DNA of 64,000 bases from Pedobacter sp. SL55 (GCF_026625705.1 NZ_CP113059.1:2728001-2792000); one strand, 5' to 3'. Shown: positions 28,551 through 38,053, counted from the first letter of the stretch. The notes: a model not told the origin generated them from the sequence alone. A program made the numbers and translations.

Positions 28551-29012
28551 ATGAAAATGCCTTTAGATCCTCAGCTATCTGCCGAGCTCCAAGAACTTTA
28601 CCTTGAGAACAAGGAATGGTTATCAGATATTCTTTTTCTGGAAGACGAGATGCGTTTCTTCCAAAACCTGTTCGATACCTTGATTTCCAAAAGAGTGAAA
28701 AAAAATCACAATCAACAGGTGGAAGTGATCATCACAAGCTTGAATGGTATTTTGGTGAGAAGAAAACATTTAAAAGCTACCCTTAACGCTCGTAAAAAGA
28801 ACCTTGAACAATTATTAGAAGGAACAATGAAGCATATTGGACTTGAACTCATCGAAGAAGATAGTGCAATTGTTGCGGAAATCAAATCGCTTTTAGCTAC
28901 TGATAAACTGGTTAAAAATGAACTTTTTGCACTCATTGAAGAGTTGAAAGCTAAAGAGAGGCCGATTGCGCTTCCAGCTTTTTTGAAGGTAAAAAGATAT
29001 CCTATTTTGTAA
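28551..29012 (+). CDS. Uncharacterised helical protein
   Basis: A 153-aa protein without signal peptide or membrane segment, rich in Leu, Glu and Lys and predicted to be mostly helical, possibly coiled coil (DILFLEDEMRFFQNLFDTLISKRVKKNHNQ, and LKATLNARKKNLEQLLEG). I do not recognise a family. It has its own class I FNR-type promoter and is followed after 11 bp by the second L,D-transpeptidase gene. It is therefore a member of the island regulon and may be transcribed with that gene. Confidence 0.7.
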   Translation: MKMPLDPQLSAELQELYLENKEWLSDILFLEDEMRFFQNLFDTLISKRVKKNHNQQVEVIITSLNGILVRRKHLKATLNARKKNLEQLLEGTMKHIGLELIEEDSAIVAEIKSLLATDKLVKNELFALIEELKAKERPIALPAFLKVKRYPIL

Positions 29013-29023
29013 ATTCTTTAAAA

Positions 29024-30634
29024 ATGGATATTGGCTATATCAAACTATTATTTGTTTTACTGCTTAATCTTTTTCTTCCGCTTATAGGAATTGGGCAAAC
29101 AGGAAAGTATGTTGGGAAGCTGCCTGCTATAAAGGAAAATTCAAAACCAGCCCAGTTGAGATTTGATAGCCTACAGCTACAGTCCTTCTTAGAAGATCAT
29201 CCGAAACTAAAAAGATATAAAACAGAACTATGGAGCTTTTACAGAAAAAGACAATTTGCTTATGTCTGGTTTGATAAAATCGGTCTGGTCGAACAGGCAG
29301 GAGATTTGACCAATAGGCTACGTAACCTAGAAGATGACGGCGTTTTCACAAAGCTATTGTATGCTAAGGAACTTGACTCTCTTGTTTATCAGGGAAAAGG
29401 AAAATCGGGTCTAATAAAACCTGACATCAAGATTGAACTGTTGCTTACGGGCGAATATTTTGTGTTCGCAGGTCTTGCTTGGGAGGGGATGAACCCTTTT
29501 GTGAGCACTTCCAATAACTGGATGTTGCCAAGGAAAAAAATTAGCTATGATCTGTATCTGGACAGTCTTTTGAATTCACCACATCAGGGAATTCTTGCAA
29601 AAGAACCTGTATATCGACAATATGAGCTTTTGAAAACCTATTTGAGAAAGTATAGGTTGCTTGATGATTTGTCCGATTGGTCAGTAATCAAGGCAAACTC
29701 AAAAGTAATAAGCCTTAAAGACACGGCAATGATTAGCCAGGTCAAAAAACGCCTATTCCAGCTTGAAGATTATGATGGCAGTTTATCAGATACTTTATTT
29801 GATGATAGACTGCGTTTGGCACTGATCAGCTTTCAGGAAAGGCATGGACTGAAGTTAACTGGCTTAATCAATAGAGAAACCTTAGCTGCATTAAATATTC
29901 CATTGAAGACTAGGGTCAAGCAAATTCTGGTTAATATGGAGCGCAGTAGGTGGCTTCCTGTTGCCTCAAAGGGTAATTACTTGGTCGTAAATATTCCAGA
30001 ATTCAAATTGCACGTTTACCATGACGAAAATTTATTGTGGTACTGTGAGGCAGTTGTCGGTCAGGCTGTCCATCCCACCACATTATTCTACGGAGAGATC
30101 GATCAGGTAGTTTTCAGTCCCTATTGGAACGTGCCCGAATCGATTGTAGCTACAGAGCTTGTCCAAGGGATGCGGAAGTCAGCAAACTTCCTTGCCGATC
30201 ACCAAATGGAGATCATCGGGCAAAGAAACGGGCTGCCCATTGTAAGGCAAAGACCTGGTGCGGCTAATTCACTTGGGCGGGTAAAATTCATGTTTCCGAA
30301 CAGTTATAGCATCTACCTGCACGATACGCCAAGTAAATCTTTATTCAAAGAAACAGATAGGGCATTTAGCCATGGCTGCATCCGTATAGCGGAACCCGCA
30401 AAACTAGCCGCTTTTTTGCTAAATGATGATGAGAAATGGAATGCAGAAACGATAAGGTCGGCCATGTATGCTAGGAAAGAGAGACCTGTTTTAACCGTAA
30501 ACAATACTCCGGTATTTATTGCCTATTTCACAGCTTTTATAGACAGGAATGGCAAGTTGAATTTTAGAAGGGACATCTATGGTCTCGATGAACGCCTGGC
30601 TGCTATGATCATTTCCGGAGCAGGGATTTACTAA
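29024..30634 (+). CDS. YcbB/LdtD-type L,D-transpeptidase
   Basis: A 536-aa secreted protein with a signal peptide (LLFVLLLNLFLPLIGIGQT), a scaffold and peptidoglycan-binding-like region (MISQVKKRLFQLEDYDGSL...ALISFQERHGL) and a YkuD catalytic domain. The catalytic signature is complete: YLHDTPSKSLF followed by RAFSHGCIRIAEP with the nucleophilic Cys. It forms 3-3 peptidoglycan cross-links in the periplasm, a remodelling associated with stationary-phase or stressed cells. It is likely cotranscribed with the helical protein upstream. Confidence 0.9.
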   Translation: MDIGYIKLLFVLLLNLFLPLIGIGQTGKYVGKLPAIKENSKPAQLRFDSLQLQSFLEDHPKLKRYKTELWSFYRKRQFAYVWFDKIGLVEQAGDLTNRLRNLEDDGVFTKLLYAKELDSLVYQGKGKSGLIKPDIKIELLLTGEYFVFAGLAWEGMNPFVSTSNNWMLPRKKISYDLYLDSLLNSPHQGILAKEPVYRQYELLKTYLRKYRLLDDLSDWSVIKANSKVISLKDTAMISQVKKRLFQLEDYDGSLSDTLFDDRLRLALISFQERHGLKLTGLINRETLAALNIPLKTRVKQILVNMERSRWLPVASKGNYLVVNIPEFKLHVYHDENLLWYCEAVVGQAVHPTTLFYGEIDQVVFSPYWNVPESIVATELVQGMRKSANFLADHQMEIIGQRNGLPIVRQRPGAANSLGRVKFMFPNSYSIYLHDTPSKSLFKETDRAFSHGCIRIAEPAKLAAFLLNDDEKWNAETIRSAMYARKERPVLTVNNTPVFIAYFTAFIDRNGKLNFRRDIYGLDERLAAMIISGAGIY

Positions 30635-30729
30635 AGCGAATGGATTAAAATACCACGGGATAATGGGGCCTTTGATAAACTGAAGAGATGAGGCCGATCC
30701 GATTAGGACTTGCAAATAACACATACATC

Positions 30730-30750
30730 GTTCTGACAGGTTCTCAGAAC
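30730..30750 (+). promoter_or_regulatory. Palindrome in the leader of the third stress protein gene
   Basis: GTTCTGA and TCAGAAC pair around a 7-nt spacer, 18 bp before the start codon. It may be an mRNA hairpin or an operator; its spacing (N7) differs from the FNR-type boxes. Confidence 0.35.
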
Positions 30751-30768
30751 TTAGAAAATTATATCCCA

Positions 30769-31599
30769 ATGAAAAATATACTTGTATTGATAGATAATTC
30801 TATCAATTCCCATCACTTGGCTCTTTCTGCCATGAATGTTGCGTTGAAGATAGAGGCTAATATCACTTTGGCGCATGCTGCCAAAAAAAATAGCACAGAA
30901 GAAGCCCAACAGGAATTTGGTGTCGAAAACCTGAATGAAAGGGAGGGATTAGATGCAATTGCGTATGAGGTTGATATAGCAGTCAAAAAAACAGGTTCAT
31001 TAATAAAAATCTATTGTCTAATGTACAATGGGAGCGTAATTGATCTTTTGGCCGAAAAAACAAATGATGGAGAAGTGTATTTAGTGATCATCGGATCTCA
31101 TCAATCTGGAGAATGGGAAAAAGTAATGTTCAAGACACAGATGCAGGATATCTTGGAAAACATTGGTTGTCCGTTATTGGTTATTCCCAAACAGTTTATT
31201 GTTAAAGATATCCATCAAACCATTTTTGCCGTGGATCTTTCCATAGGCTATAAAAAAGCGCTGCGATACGTAGTTGCTTTCTCTGCTCCATTTGGTGCAG
31301 ATGTGCTTGTTAACCATATTTCTAAGCTCGGTTTTCCAGAAAAACCTTCTGAAGAAGACCTGTATAATGAGGTAAACTTAAACCTAGATCCAAATCTTCC
31401 ATCGGTGGCTTTTCACTCCATCCGATCAACTAATGTTAAAACCGCCTTACTGGAAACTATCGAAATGGGAAAGGTAGATCTATTGTGCCTAGTACATAAA
31501 AACTATAACTTTTTAAGTGGGCTGTTCCATAGGAGTGTTAGCAAGCAATTGGCAGATAATGCGTCGGTGCCTATTATGGTGCTCCAGGAAAGCCTTTGA
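30769..31599 (+). CDS. Universal stress protein (tandem UspA domains)
   Basis: A 276-aa cytoplasmic protein with two Usp-like domains, the first starting MKNILVLIDNSINSHHLALSAMNVALKIEAN and the second at IHQTIFAVDLSIGYKKALRYVVAFS. ATG 30769 gives the usual Usp N-terminus; an upstream ATG at 30688 would add 27 residues of non-family sequence. It is the third stress protein gene of the island. Only a weak FNR-like box with class II spacing (ATGAGGCCGATCCG at 30688) was found. Confidence 0.85.
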   Translation: MKNILVLIDNSINSHHLALSAMNVALKIEANITLAHAAKKNSTEEAQQEFGVENLNEREGLDAIAYEVDIAVKKTGSLIKIYCLMYNGSVIDLLAEKTNDGEVYLVIIGSHQSGEWEKVMFKTQMQDILENIGCPLLVIPKQFIVKDIHQTIFAVDLSIGYKKALRYVVAFSAPFGADVLVNHISKLGFPEKPSEEDLYNEVNLNLDPNLPSVAFHSIRSTNVKTALLETIEMGKVDLLCLVHKNYNFLSGLFHRSVSKQLADNASVPIMVLQESL

Positions 31600-31647
31600 G
31601 CGCTATGTGCGTAATCTAAGCGAAACGTGACTAAGGTTTCGGTTTTG

Positions 31648-31713
31648 TTGATGCAGGTCAACGCATCCACTGCTCGCCATCATTTACCACTAGCTATGGT
31701 AAAGGTACTTTTG
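31648..31713 (+). promoter_or_regulatory. Class I FNR-type promoter of the OmpA-like gene
   Basis: Perfect half-sites TTGATGCAGGTCAA (31648-31661) lie 58 bp, start to start, before the exact -7 element TACTTTTG (31706-31713). Box, spacing and -7 element are repeated almost identically at 33781. Confidence 0.78.
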
Positions 31714-31736
31714 AACATCAATAAAAGATAGATAAA

Positions 31737-33074
31737 ATGAATTATAAAATTACAAAATCATTCATGATCGCCTTTTTGGGTATTTGTGGATCGGCAATGG
31801 CGCAAGAAACGCCGCTTACTGGTACGTCGCGTTTTTCAGCTCAAACATTTCGTACCTGGTCTATAGGCATACATAGCGGAGTAACTACACCGAGAACGCT
31901 ATTCGATGGAAAGTTTAGGGATTTCCAGACGGTAAAGGAAAATCTGGGTTACGGAGGTTATCTCAAAAAACAAATCCTACCTTCTTTAGGTATTCAGGCA
32001 GAATTTCTGGCAGGTAAGGTGGAGGGCTTAAGGGCTCAGGGAGGTGTAGATGCATCCAATAATCCTACCTATGTGGCTGGTTCTGGCTTCCAGACTAAAA
32101 TCCAGTGGTCTGGGGCACTAACAGCAGTTTACAATGTGGCCAACATTAATATCAATGATCGGGATGCGATATTGATACCTTATGTTAAGGCTGGTGCGGG
32201 TTATATGTCCTCTGCTGCAGATTTCTATGTGGGGGCCTTGAACAACAATCAGGGTTACGACGAAAAATGGTTCATTCCAACTGGTATCGGTTTCAAGGTT
32301 GGACTAGCAAAAGGAATTAATCTGGATATGGGATATGATGTAAATTTTGTGAAGTCTTCGATATTTGATGGGCTGAACAGATCCACAAATGATAAATTCG
32401 CCTATGCGCATGCTGGACTGGAATTTGCATTGGGCAGTAAAGACCAGCCACAACTACAGAGCTATAGTTCACTTGCAGTAGTACGTATGCAATCTAAAGA
32501 TGAAAGCGAAGAATTGAGAAGAGCACTTTCTACAGCGGAACAGAATGTACAGAGAGATAGGGAACAATATGCGAAGGAAATGGGTGATGATGATGGTGAT
32601 GGCGTAGCGAACAAGTTCGACAAATGTGCTGGCACCGTTTCTGGAACCGTTGTTGATGGATCTGGATGCCCGTTAGTTGTTCCAAAACCTCAGATCATTA
32701 GAGAAACCAAAGTGATCGTAACTGAGGCCGACCGCAGACTTGTTGGAGAAGCAATAAAAAACTTAGAGTTCGATCTTGGGAAATCGACCATTAAAGAAAA
32801 ATCATATCTCAGCTTGAATAAAGTAGCCTCTTTACTGGTTGAAAAAGATTTCAGCTTGAAATTAGCCGGTCACACAGATATTACTGGATCTCGGGAACTG
32901 AATTTGAGACTATCGAAAGATAGAGCCGAAGCCGTGAAAACATATTTGGTTGCACAAGGTGCTAATGCATCCCGCATCGAAGCTACGGGGTATGGACCCG
33001 ACCAACCCGTTGCCAGCAATAAAACTGCTGCAGGCCGTCAAGAAAATCGTCGTGTAGAATTCACCTTGTTTTAA
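31737..33074 (+). CDS. OmpA-family outer-membrane protein
   Basis: A 445-aa protein with a signal peptide ending near MAQE, an N-terminal beta-barrel of about 230 residues, a calcium-binding thrombospondin type 3-like linker (DDDGDGVANKFDKC) and a C-terminal OmpA domain that binds peptidoglycan. The OmpA domain shows NLEFDLGKSTI, LAGHTDITGSRELN and LSKDRAEAVKTYL. It anchors the outer membrane to the cell wall. A second beta-barrel gene follows after 23 bp, and one FNR-type promoter drives both. Confidence 0.92.
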   Translation: MNYKITKSFMIAFLGICGSAMAQETPLTGTSRFSAQTFRTWSIGIHSGVTTPRTLFDGKFRDFQTVKENLGYGGYLKKQILPSLGIQAEFLAGKVEGLRAQGGVDASNNPTYVAGSGFQTKIQWSGALTAVYNVANININDRDAILIPYVKAGAGYMSSAADFYVGALNNNQGYDEKWFIPTGIGFKVGLAKGINLDMGYDVNFVKSSIFDGLNRSTNDKFAYAHAGLEFALGSKDQPQLQSYSSLAVVRMQSKDESEELRRALSTAEQNVQRDREQYAKEMGDDDGDGVANKFDKCAGTVSGTVVDGSGCPLVVPKPQIIRETKVIVTEADRRLVGEAIKNLEFDLGKSTIKEKSYLSLNKVASLLVEKDFSLKLAGHTDITGSRELNLRLSKDRAEAVKTYLVAQGANASRIEATGYGPDQPVASNKTAAGRQENRRVEFTLF

Positions 33075-33097
33075 TTTCAACTTTAAAAATAATCATC

Positions 33098-33676
33098 ATG
33101 AAAAAATTATTAGCAACAATTATTATAACTGCAACAACAGTATGTGCTGCTAATGCACAGATACAAAAAGGTAACATTATGGTTGGTGGAAACCTTACTA
33201 ATATTAACCTTGGTCTTGATGATCCAAAGATATTCAGTGTAGATATTACGCCTAAAGCTGCCTGGTTTATTCAAGACAACATAGCGCTTGGTGGATATTT
33301 GAACTTTGGTTTACAGACCGCAAAAAACTCTAGCACCACTACAAGTTATGGTCTTGGTTCACTTGGACGATATTATACTGGCAAAGATGTGGAAGTGCTT
33401 ACGCATGGTCGTTTTTTTGCTGAAGCTACCGTGGGGATTGGTGGAGTTAATGTGAGCAATGGTGGAGGAAATACTAATGGACTTAATTTAAGCGTTGGCC
33501 CAGGCTTCGTTTATTTTATTACCCCTAACATTGGCCTAGAAACCTTGTTGAAGTACAATGGCCTTCTTGGCTTTGGAAGTGCTACCACGCAAAATAATCT
33601 GAACCTTTCTTTTGGATTTCAGATCCATCTTCCAGGACAACAGGCTGCTAACAAAGTGAAAAATGATGTGAAGTAG
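33098..33676 (+). CDS. Outer-membrane beta-barrel protein
   Basis: A 192-aa protein with a signal peptide (LLATIIITATTVCAANAQ) and alternating strand pattern (IMVGGNLTNINLGL, NIALGGYLNFGLQ, ...NLNLSFGFQIHL), consistent with a small eight-strand barrel. No specific family is recognisable. It is cotranscribed with the OmpA-like gene from the promoter at 31648. Confidence 0.8.
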   Translation: MKKLLATIIITATTVCAANAQIQKGNIMVGGNLTNINLGLDDPKIFSVDITPKAAWFIQDNIALGGYLNFGLQTAKNSSTTTSYGLGSLGRYYTGKDVEVLTHGRFFAEATVGIGGVNVSNGGGNTNGLNLSVGPGFVYFITPNIGLETLLKYNGLLGFGSATTQNNLNLSFGFQIHLPGQQAANKVKNDVK

Positions 33677-33780
33677 TTTTATATGCCGTAAAAAAAGCTG
33701 TTATCTGTTTGGTGAAAGCATTTTTTTGTCTGGATGGTTGTGCCACTTGCCAAAAAGGATGATCAATAGGCGGTGTTTTG

Positions 33781-33846
33781 TTGATGAAGGTCAATCCTTT
33801 TGAGTTGTGCTATCATCTATCCAAGGCAGCACTTCGGCTACTTTTG
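33781..33846 (+). promoter_or_regulatory. Class I FNR-type promoter of a truncated secreted ORF
   Basis: TTGATGAAGGTCAA (33781-33794) lies 58 bp, start to start, before the exact -7 element TACTTTTG (33839-33846). Only one base of the box and none of the -7 element differ from the promoter at 31648. Confidence 0.75.
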
Positions 33847-33867
33847 GCCATCAATAAAAATAGAAAA

Positions 33868-34017
33868 ATGAAAACAAATCAAAGCACTCAGCCTAGCTGG
33901 AAACTACTAAAATTTTCAGTCCCATTGGTTTTGCTTATTCCGATAGCAACAATGGCGCAAAGCACTAGCTATCAAAGCGCTTTCCAGGCAAATGTTGGGA
34001 CTTCAAGACCTAGTTAA
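33868..34017 (+). pseudogene. Secreted protein fragment (50 aa)
   Basis: This ORF starts MKTNQSTQPSWKLLKFSVPLV and has a clear signal peptide ending in TMAQ, then only 16 mature residues before a stop. It is the last ORF before the right end of the island. A signal peptide with almost no mature part suggests the 5' end of a lost outer-membrane gene. A functional small secreted peptide cannot be excluded because the promoter is one of the best preserved. Confidence 0.5.
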
Positions 34018-34193
34018 ATCCCGTAAAAAATGAAATTGAAAAGATGTGTAATTGTACTCCATATGATTACGTATTATTGCAATTGACTTCATTTTTTATT
34101 AAATTTACTCTGAAATAAATGGATATTATTTTAAATCGTCAATCAATAGATAAAATTGTTCGAGATAGGTTGTGATGTTTTGACCTCTTTGAA

Positions 34194-34216
34194 TTTATGC
34201 CCTATTCTACTACCTA
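34194..34216 (+). repeat. Putative integrase arm-type repeat, right copy
   Basis: TTTATGCCCTATTCTACTA and the following four bases match 945-967 with one mismatch, placing the same site inside both ends of the island. A third copy lies in the relic at 34389-34411. Confidence 0.45.
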
Positions 34217-34275
34217 GTATTTGGTTTAAAGGTAAGTTGTTGAAAAATAGATGTTTAAAATTTGGGTGTGCTTTG

Positions 34276-34302
34276 CTGCCACCCCGACTTATTAGATATC
34301 AA
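34276..34302 (+). repeat. attR: right direct repeat of the genomic island
   Basis: 27 bp identical to 832-858, beginning with the last 12 nt of tRNA-Pro. The preceding bases do not match the tRNA, so only the 3' end was duplicated, as expected for integration at a tRNA 3' end. Confidence 0.85.
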
Positions 34303-34595
34303 GTTCTAGCAAAAACCCTCTAAATATTAGTATTTAGGGGGTTTTTTATTTTTGGTCAGATCAATTGGAGGCATAAAATAGCATATAATTTATGCCCTAT
34401 TCTACACCCTATTTTAATCTTGTATTATTGTATCTGTTTTGATGTAAAAATATGTTTATCAATTGTTTAATTATTAATTGACCCCGTTTGATGTTTTTTG
34501 ATATCACATTTGAAAATGCCCCAAGATAGGGCATAAATGGGCACAGAAGAACAGGTGTCAAGACACAGAAAACATTTTCTGTGTCGTTCTTTTTC
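34276..34595 (+). pseudogene. Relic of a second integrase end
   Basis: This stretch matches the left end of the island (att repeat, terminator hairpin, arm-type repeat, integrase leader) if the ISL3 element is removed from the left copy. At 34562-34593 it still encodes KTQKTFSVSFF, equivalent to the integrase N-terminus KTQNTFSVSFF, before diverging. It is the remnant of an earlier or tandem related island of which only the integrase-proximal end survives. Confidence 0.8.
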
Positions 34596-34661
34596 TGGCT
34601 GCTGAAGATTTAACCCGGAGGCTGGTATTTGTAAACAATCATGCCATCAATTTTTATTCCC

Positions 34662-37600
34662 TTACATATTCCTTCGGTACTGCCCGCCTACTTCATACAA
34701 GGCTTTGCTAATTTGCCCTAGCGAACAAACTTTACAAACTTCCATTAGTTTTTCAAAGATATTTTCTCCGGCTACAGCAGCTTTTTGTAATCCTTTAAGT
34801 AAACCATTCGCCAGTTCGGCGTTTCGTTGCTGAAAAGCCTCTAAAGTACTAATTTGGTACTTTTTCTCTTCTTCGGTAGCACGTATCACTTCTCCAGGGA
34901 TAACCGTAGGCGATCCATTTTTGTTGAGGAAGGTATTTACACCAACTATTGGAAATTCTCCGGTATGCTTTAGCGTTTCATAATATAAACTCTCTTCCTG
35001 TATTTTACCACGTTGGTACATGGTTTCCATAGCACCTAGCACACCACCTCTATCGTTAATTCGTTTAAACTCGGCTAGTACGGCTTCTTCTACCAAATCA
35101 GTAAGTTCTTCAATAATAAATGCACCTTGCAGCGGGTTCTCATTTTTGGCCAATCCTAATTCTCTATTGATGATCAGTTGTATGGCCATCGCTCTGCGAA
35201 CAGACTCTTCTGTAGGTGTGGTAATGGCTTCGTCGTAGGCATTGGTATGTAGTGAGTTGCAATTGTCGTAGATAGCGTAAAGGGCCTGCAAGGTAGTTCT
35301 AATGTCGTTAAAATCAATTTCCTGTGCATGTAACGACCTGCCAGAGGTTTGGATATGGTATTTCAGTTTCTGTGAACGATCGTTGCCTTTATATTTGTTT
35401 TTGATGGCTTTTGCCCAAATTCTTCGAGCTACACGACCAATTACAGCATATTCTGGGTCAATTCCATTACTAAAGAAGAAAGATAAATTTGGCGCAAAAT
35501 CATCTATGTGCATGCCTCTGCTCAAATAATACTCTACAAAAGTAAAGCCGTTGCTTAAGGTAAATGCCAGTTGTGAGATAGGGTTGGCACCCGCTTCGGC
35601 AATGTGATAGCCCGAAATAGAAACCGAGTAAAATTCCTTACTTTTTCGCTGATGAAATATTGTTGGATATCGCCCATCATCCTCAAGGCAAATTCTGTAG
35701 AAAAAATACAGGTGTTTTGGGCTTGGTCTTCTTTCAAAATATCTGCTTGTACCGTGCCTCTAACCGAACTAATTGCTTGAGCTTTAATTCGCTGATAAAT
35801 TGCTGCGGGTAGCACTTGATCTCCGGTTACACCCAAAAGCATTAACCCCAAACCATTATTACCCTCTGGAAGTTGGCCATGGTAAGTTGGTCTTTCTATG
35901 CCTTTGGCTTCATATAGCTGCTTAATTTTCGTTGCTACTTCTTCTTGCAGGCCATTTTCAATAATGTATTTTTCGCATTGCTGATCTATGGCCGCATTCA
36001 TGAAGAACCCCAGCAACATTGGTGCAGGGCCATTAATGGTCATAGAAACCGAAGTGCTGGCAGCGCAAAGATCAAAACCAGAATACAATTTCTTTGCATC
36101 GTCTAAAGTGGCAATGCTTACGCCAGAGTTGCCTATTTTGCCATAAATATCTGGTCGCTCGTGCGGATCTTCGCCATATAGCGTTACCGAATCGAAAGCG
36201 GTAGAAAGCCTGTGCGCTGGTTGACCTAAAGAAACGTAGTGAAACCTTTTGTTAGTGCGTTCAGGTCCGCCTTCGCCTGCAAACATACGGGTAGGGTCTT
36301 CGCCATCTCGCTTTAGCGGAAAAACACCAGCCGCATAAGGAAATTCTCCGGGCAAATTTTCGGTAAGCAACCATTTCAATATATCGCCCCAGTCTTGATA
36401 ACGAGGTAAAGCAACCTTAGGAATTTTTAATTTAGAAAGTGATTCATAAAAGAGCGGTTGCCTAATTTCCTTATCTCTAACCTTATAAATAAAGTTTTCT
36501 TGTTGGTATTGATATTTGGTATTGGGCCATTCGCGAAGCAATCGTTTACATTCGCCATCTAGTTGCTCCTCGTAATGTGATAAAGCCAATTCTAAAGCCC
36601 CACCTAAATCCTCCCCAGAGGGAAGTACTTTGCCTGTATTTTCCTTAAATAACTGAATTACACCCTCAAGATGGTACATTTTACGGGCAATAGCCACCTG
36701 TTTTTCTACCCATTCGTTGTATTGCTCGCTAGCTTCGGCAATTTCTGAGAGATATCTTGTTCTTTCTGGCGGTATAATGTAAATTTTTTCGGATTGGCTG
36801 GTGGTCATTCCCATTTTTGCCTTGAAATCTACACCAGTTTTTTCCTGTATTTTGTTCATCAGTGCAACAAACAAATTATTCATACCAGGGTCGTTAAACT
36901 GCGAGGCCATGGTGCCATAAACCGGAATTTCTTCGTCTTTGGCATCAAAGATATTGTGGTTGCGCTTGTATTGTTTACGTACATCTCGTAAAGCATCTAA
37001 AGCGCCTCGCTTGTCGAATTTATTGATTGCTACCAGATCTGCAAAATCTAGCATATCTATTTTCTCTAGCTGTGTGGCCGCACCAAATTCTGGTGTCATC
37101 ACATAAAGCGAAACATCGCAATGTTCGGTAATCTCTGTGTCTGATTGACCTATACCCGAAGTTTCTACAATAATGAGTTCAAAACCTGCTACTTTACAAA
37201 TGTCAATGCTTTCTTGCACATTTTTAGATAATGCCAGATTTGCCTGTCGGGTAGCTAAAGAGCGCATATAAACCCTTGGATTGTTAATGGCGTTCATTCT
37301 AATTCTATCGCCAAGCAGAGCACCACCAGTTTTCCTTTTAGATGGGTCTACCGAAATAATAGCGATATTTTTATCTGGCACCTCCATTAAAAATCTACGT
37401 ACTAGTTCATCTACCAAAGATGATTTTCCGGCGCCGCCTGTTCCAGTAATCCCTAAAATAACGGTTTCTCTTTGCTTCGCGAAAGGAGAGGAGATGTTAG
37501 CAAACGCCTTATGAAAAGTTTCTAAATTGTTTTCGGCAATAGATATTGCAGTGGCTATAGCTTTGATGTCTTTGGAAGGTATTTTTTCTAGTTCATCTGT

Positions 37601-38053
37601 AAGGGTAGCTTTGGTAACGAAATCTGTTTTTTGCAGCATATCGTTAATCATACCTTGTAAACCCATCTTGCGGCCATCATCTGGCGAATAGATTTTGGCT
37701 ATGCCATAAGCCTCTAACTCTTCAATTTCATTTGGTAAAATTACCCCACCGCCACCTGCAAAAATTTTGATGTGGCTTGCACCACGTTCTTGCAACAAAT
37801 CGTACATATATTTGAAATATTCGATATGTCCGCCTTGGTAAGAAGTCATAGCAATGCCCTGCACATCTTCTTGTATGGCACAGTTAACCACTTCATCTAC
37901 AGAACGGTTGTGGCCTAAATGTATTACCTCGGCGCCGCTAGATTGCAAAATTCTACGCATGATATTAATGGTGGCATCGTGGCCATCAAATAAGGCGGCT
38001 GCAGTTACAAAACGTATTTTATGATTGGGTTTATAGATCTCGATTTTATCCAT
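34662..38053 (-). pseudogene. icmF: Fused isobutyryl-CoA mutase IcmF (single-base frameshift)
   Basis: In order, the gene encodes an N-terminal B12-binding domain ([18 protein letters not shown]), a MeaI-type GTPase with P-loop [17 protein letters not shown], and a methylmalonyl-CoA mutase-type substrate domain. This is the IcmF fusion that isomerises isobutyryl- and butyryl-CoA and carries its own chaperone G-protein. The frame breaks after QQYFISEK at five T on the plus strand (35642-35646). One more base restores [20 protein letters not shown] and links to the final 287 aa, giving about 1130 aa. A core gene broken only at a homopolymer suggests a sequencing error. Confidence 0.88.

Noticed and set aside
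832..34302. Island as a complete conjugative element or prophage
   Set aside because: No relaxase, type IV secretion, capsid, terminase or replication genes are visible between the repeats.
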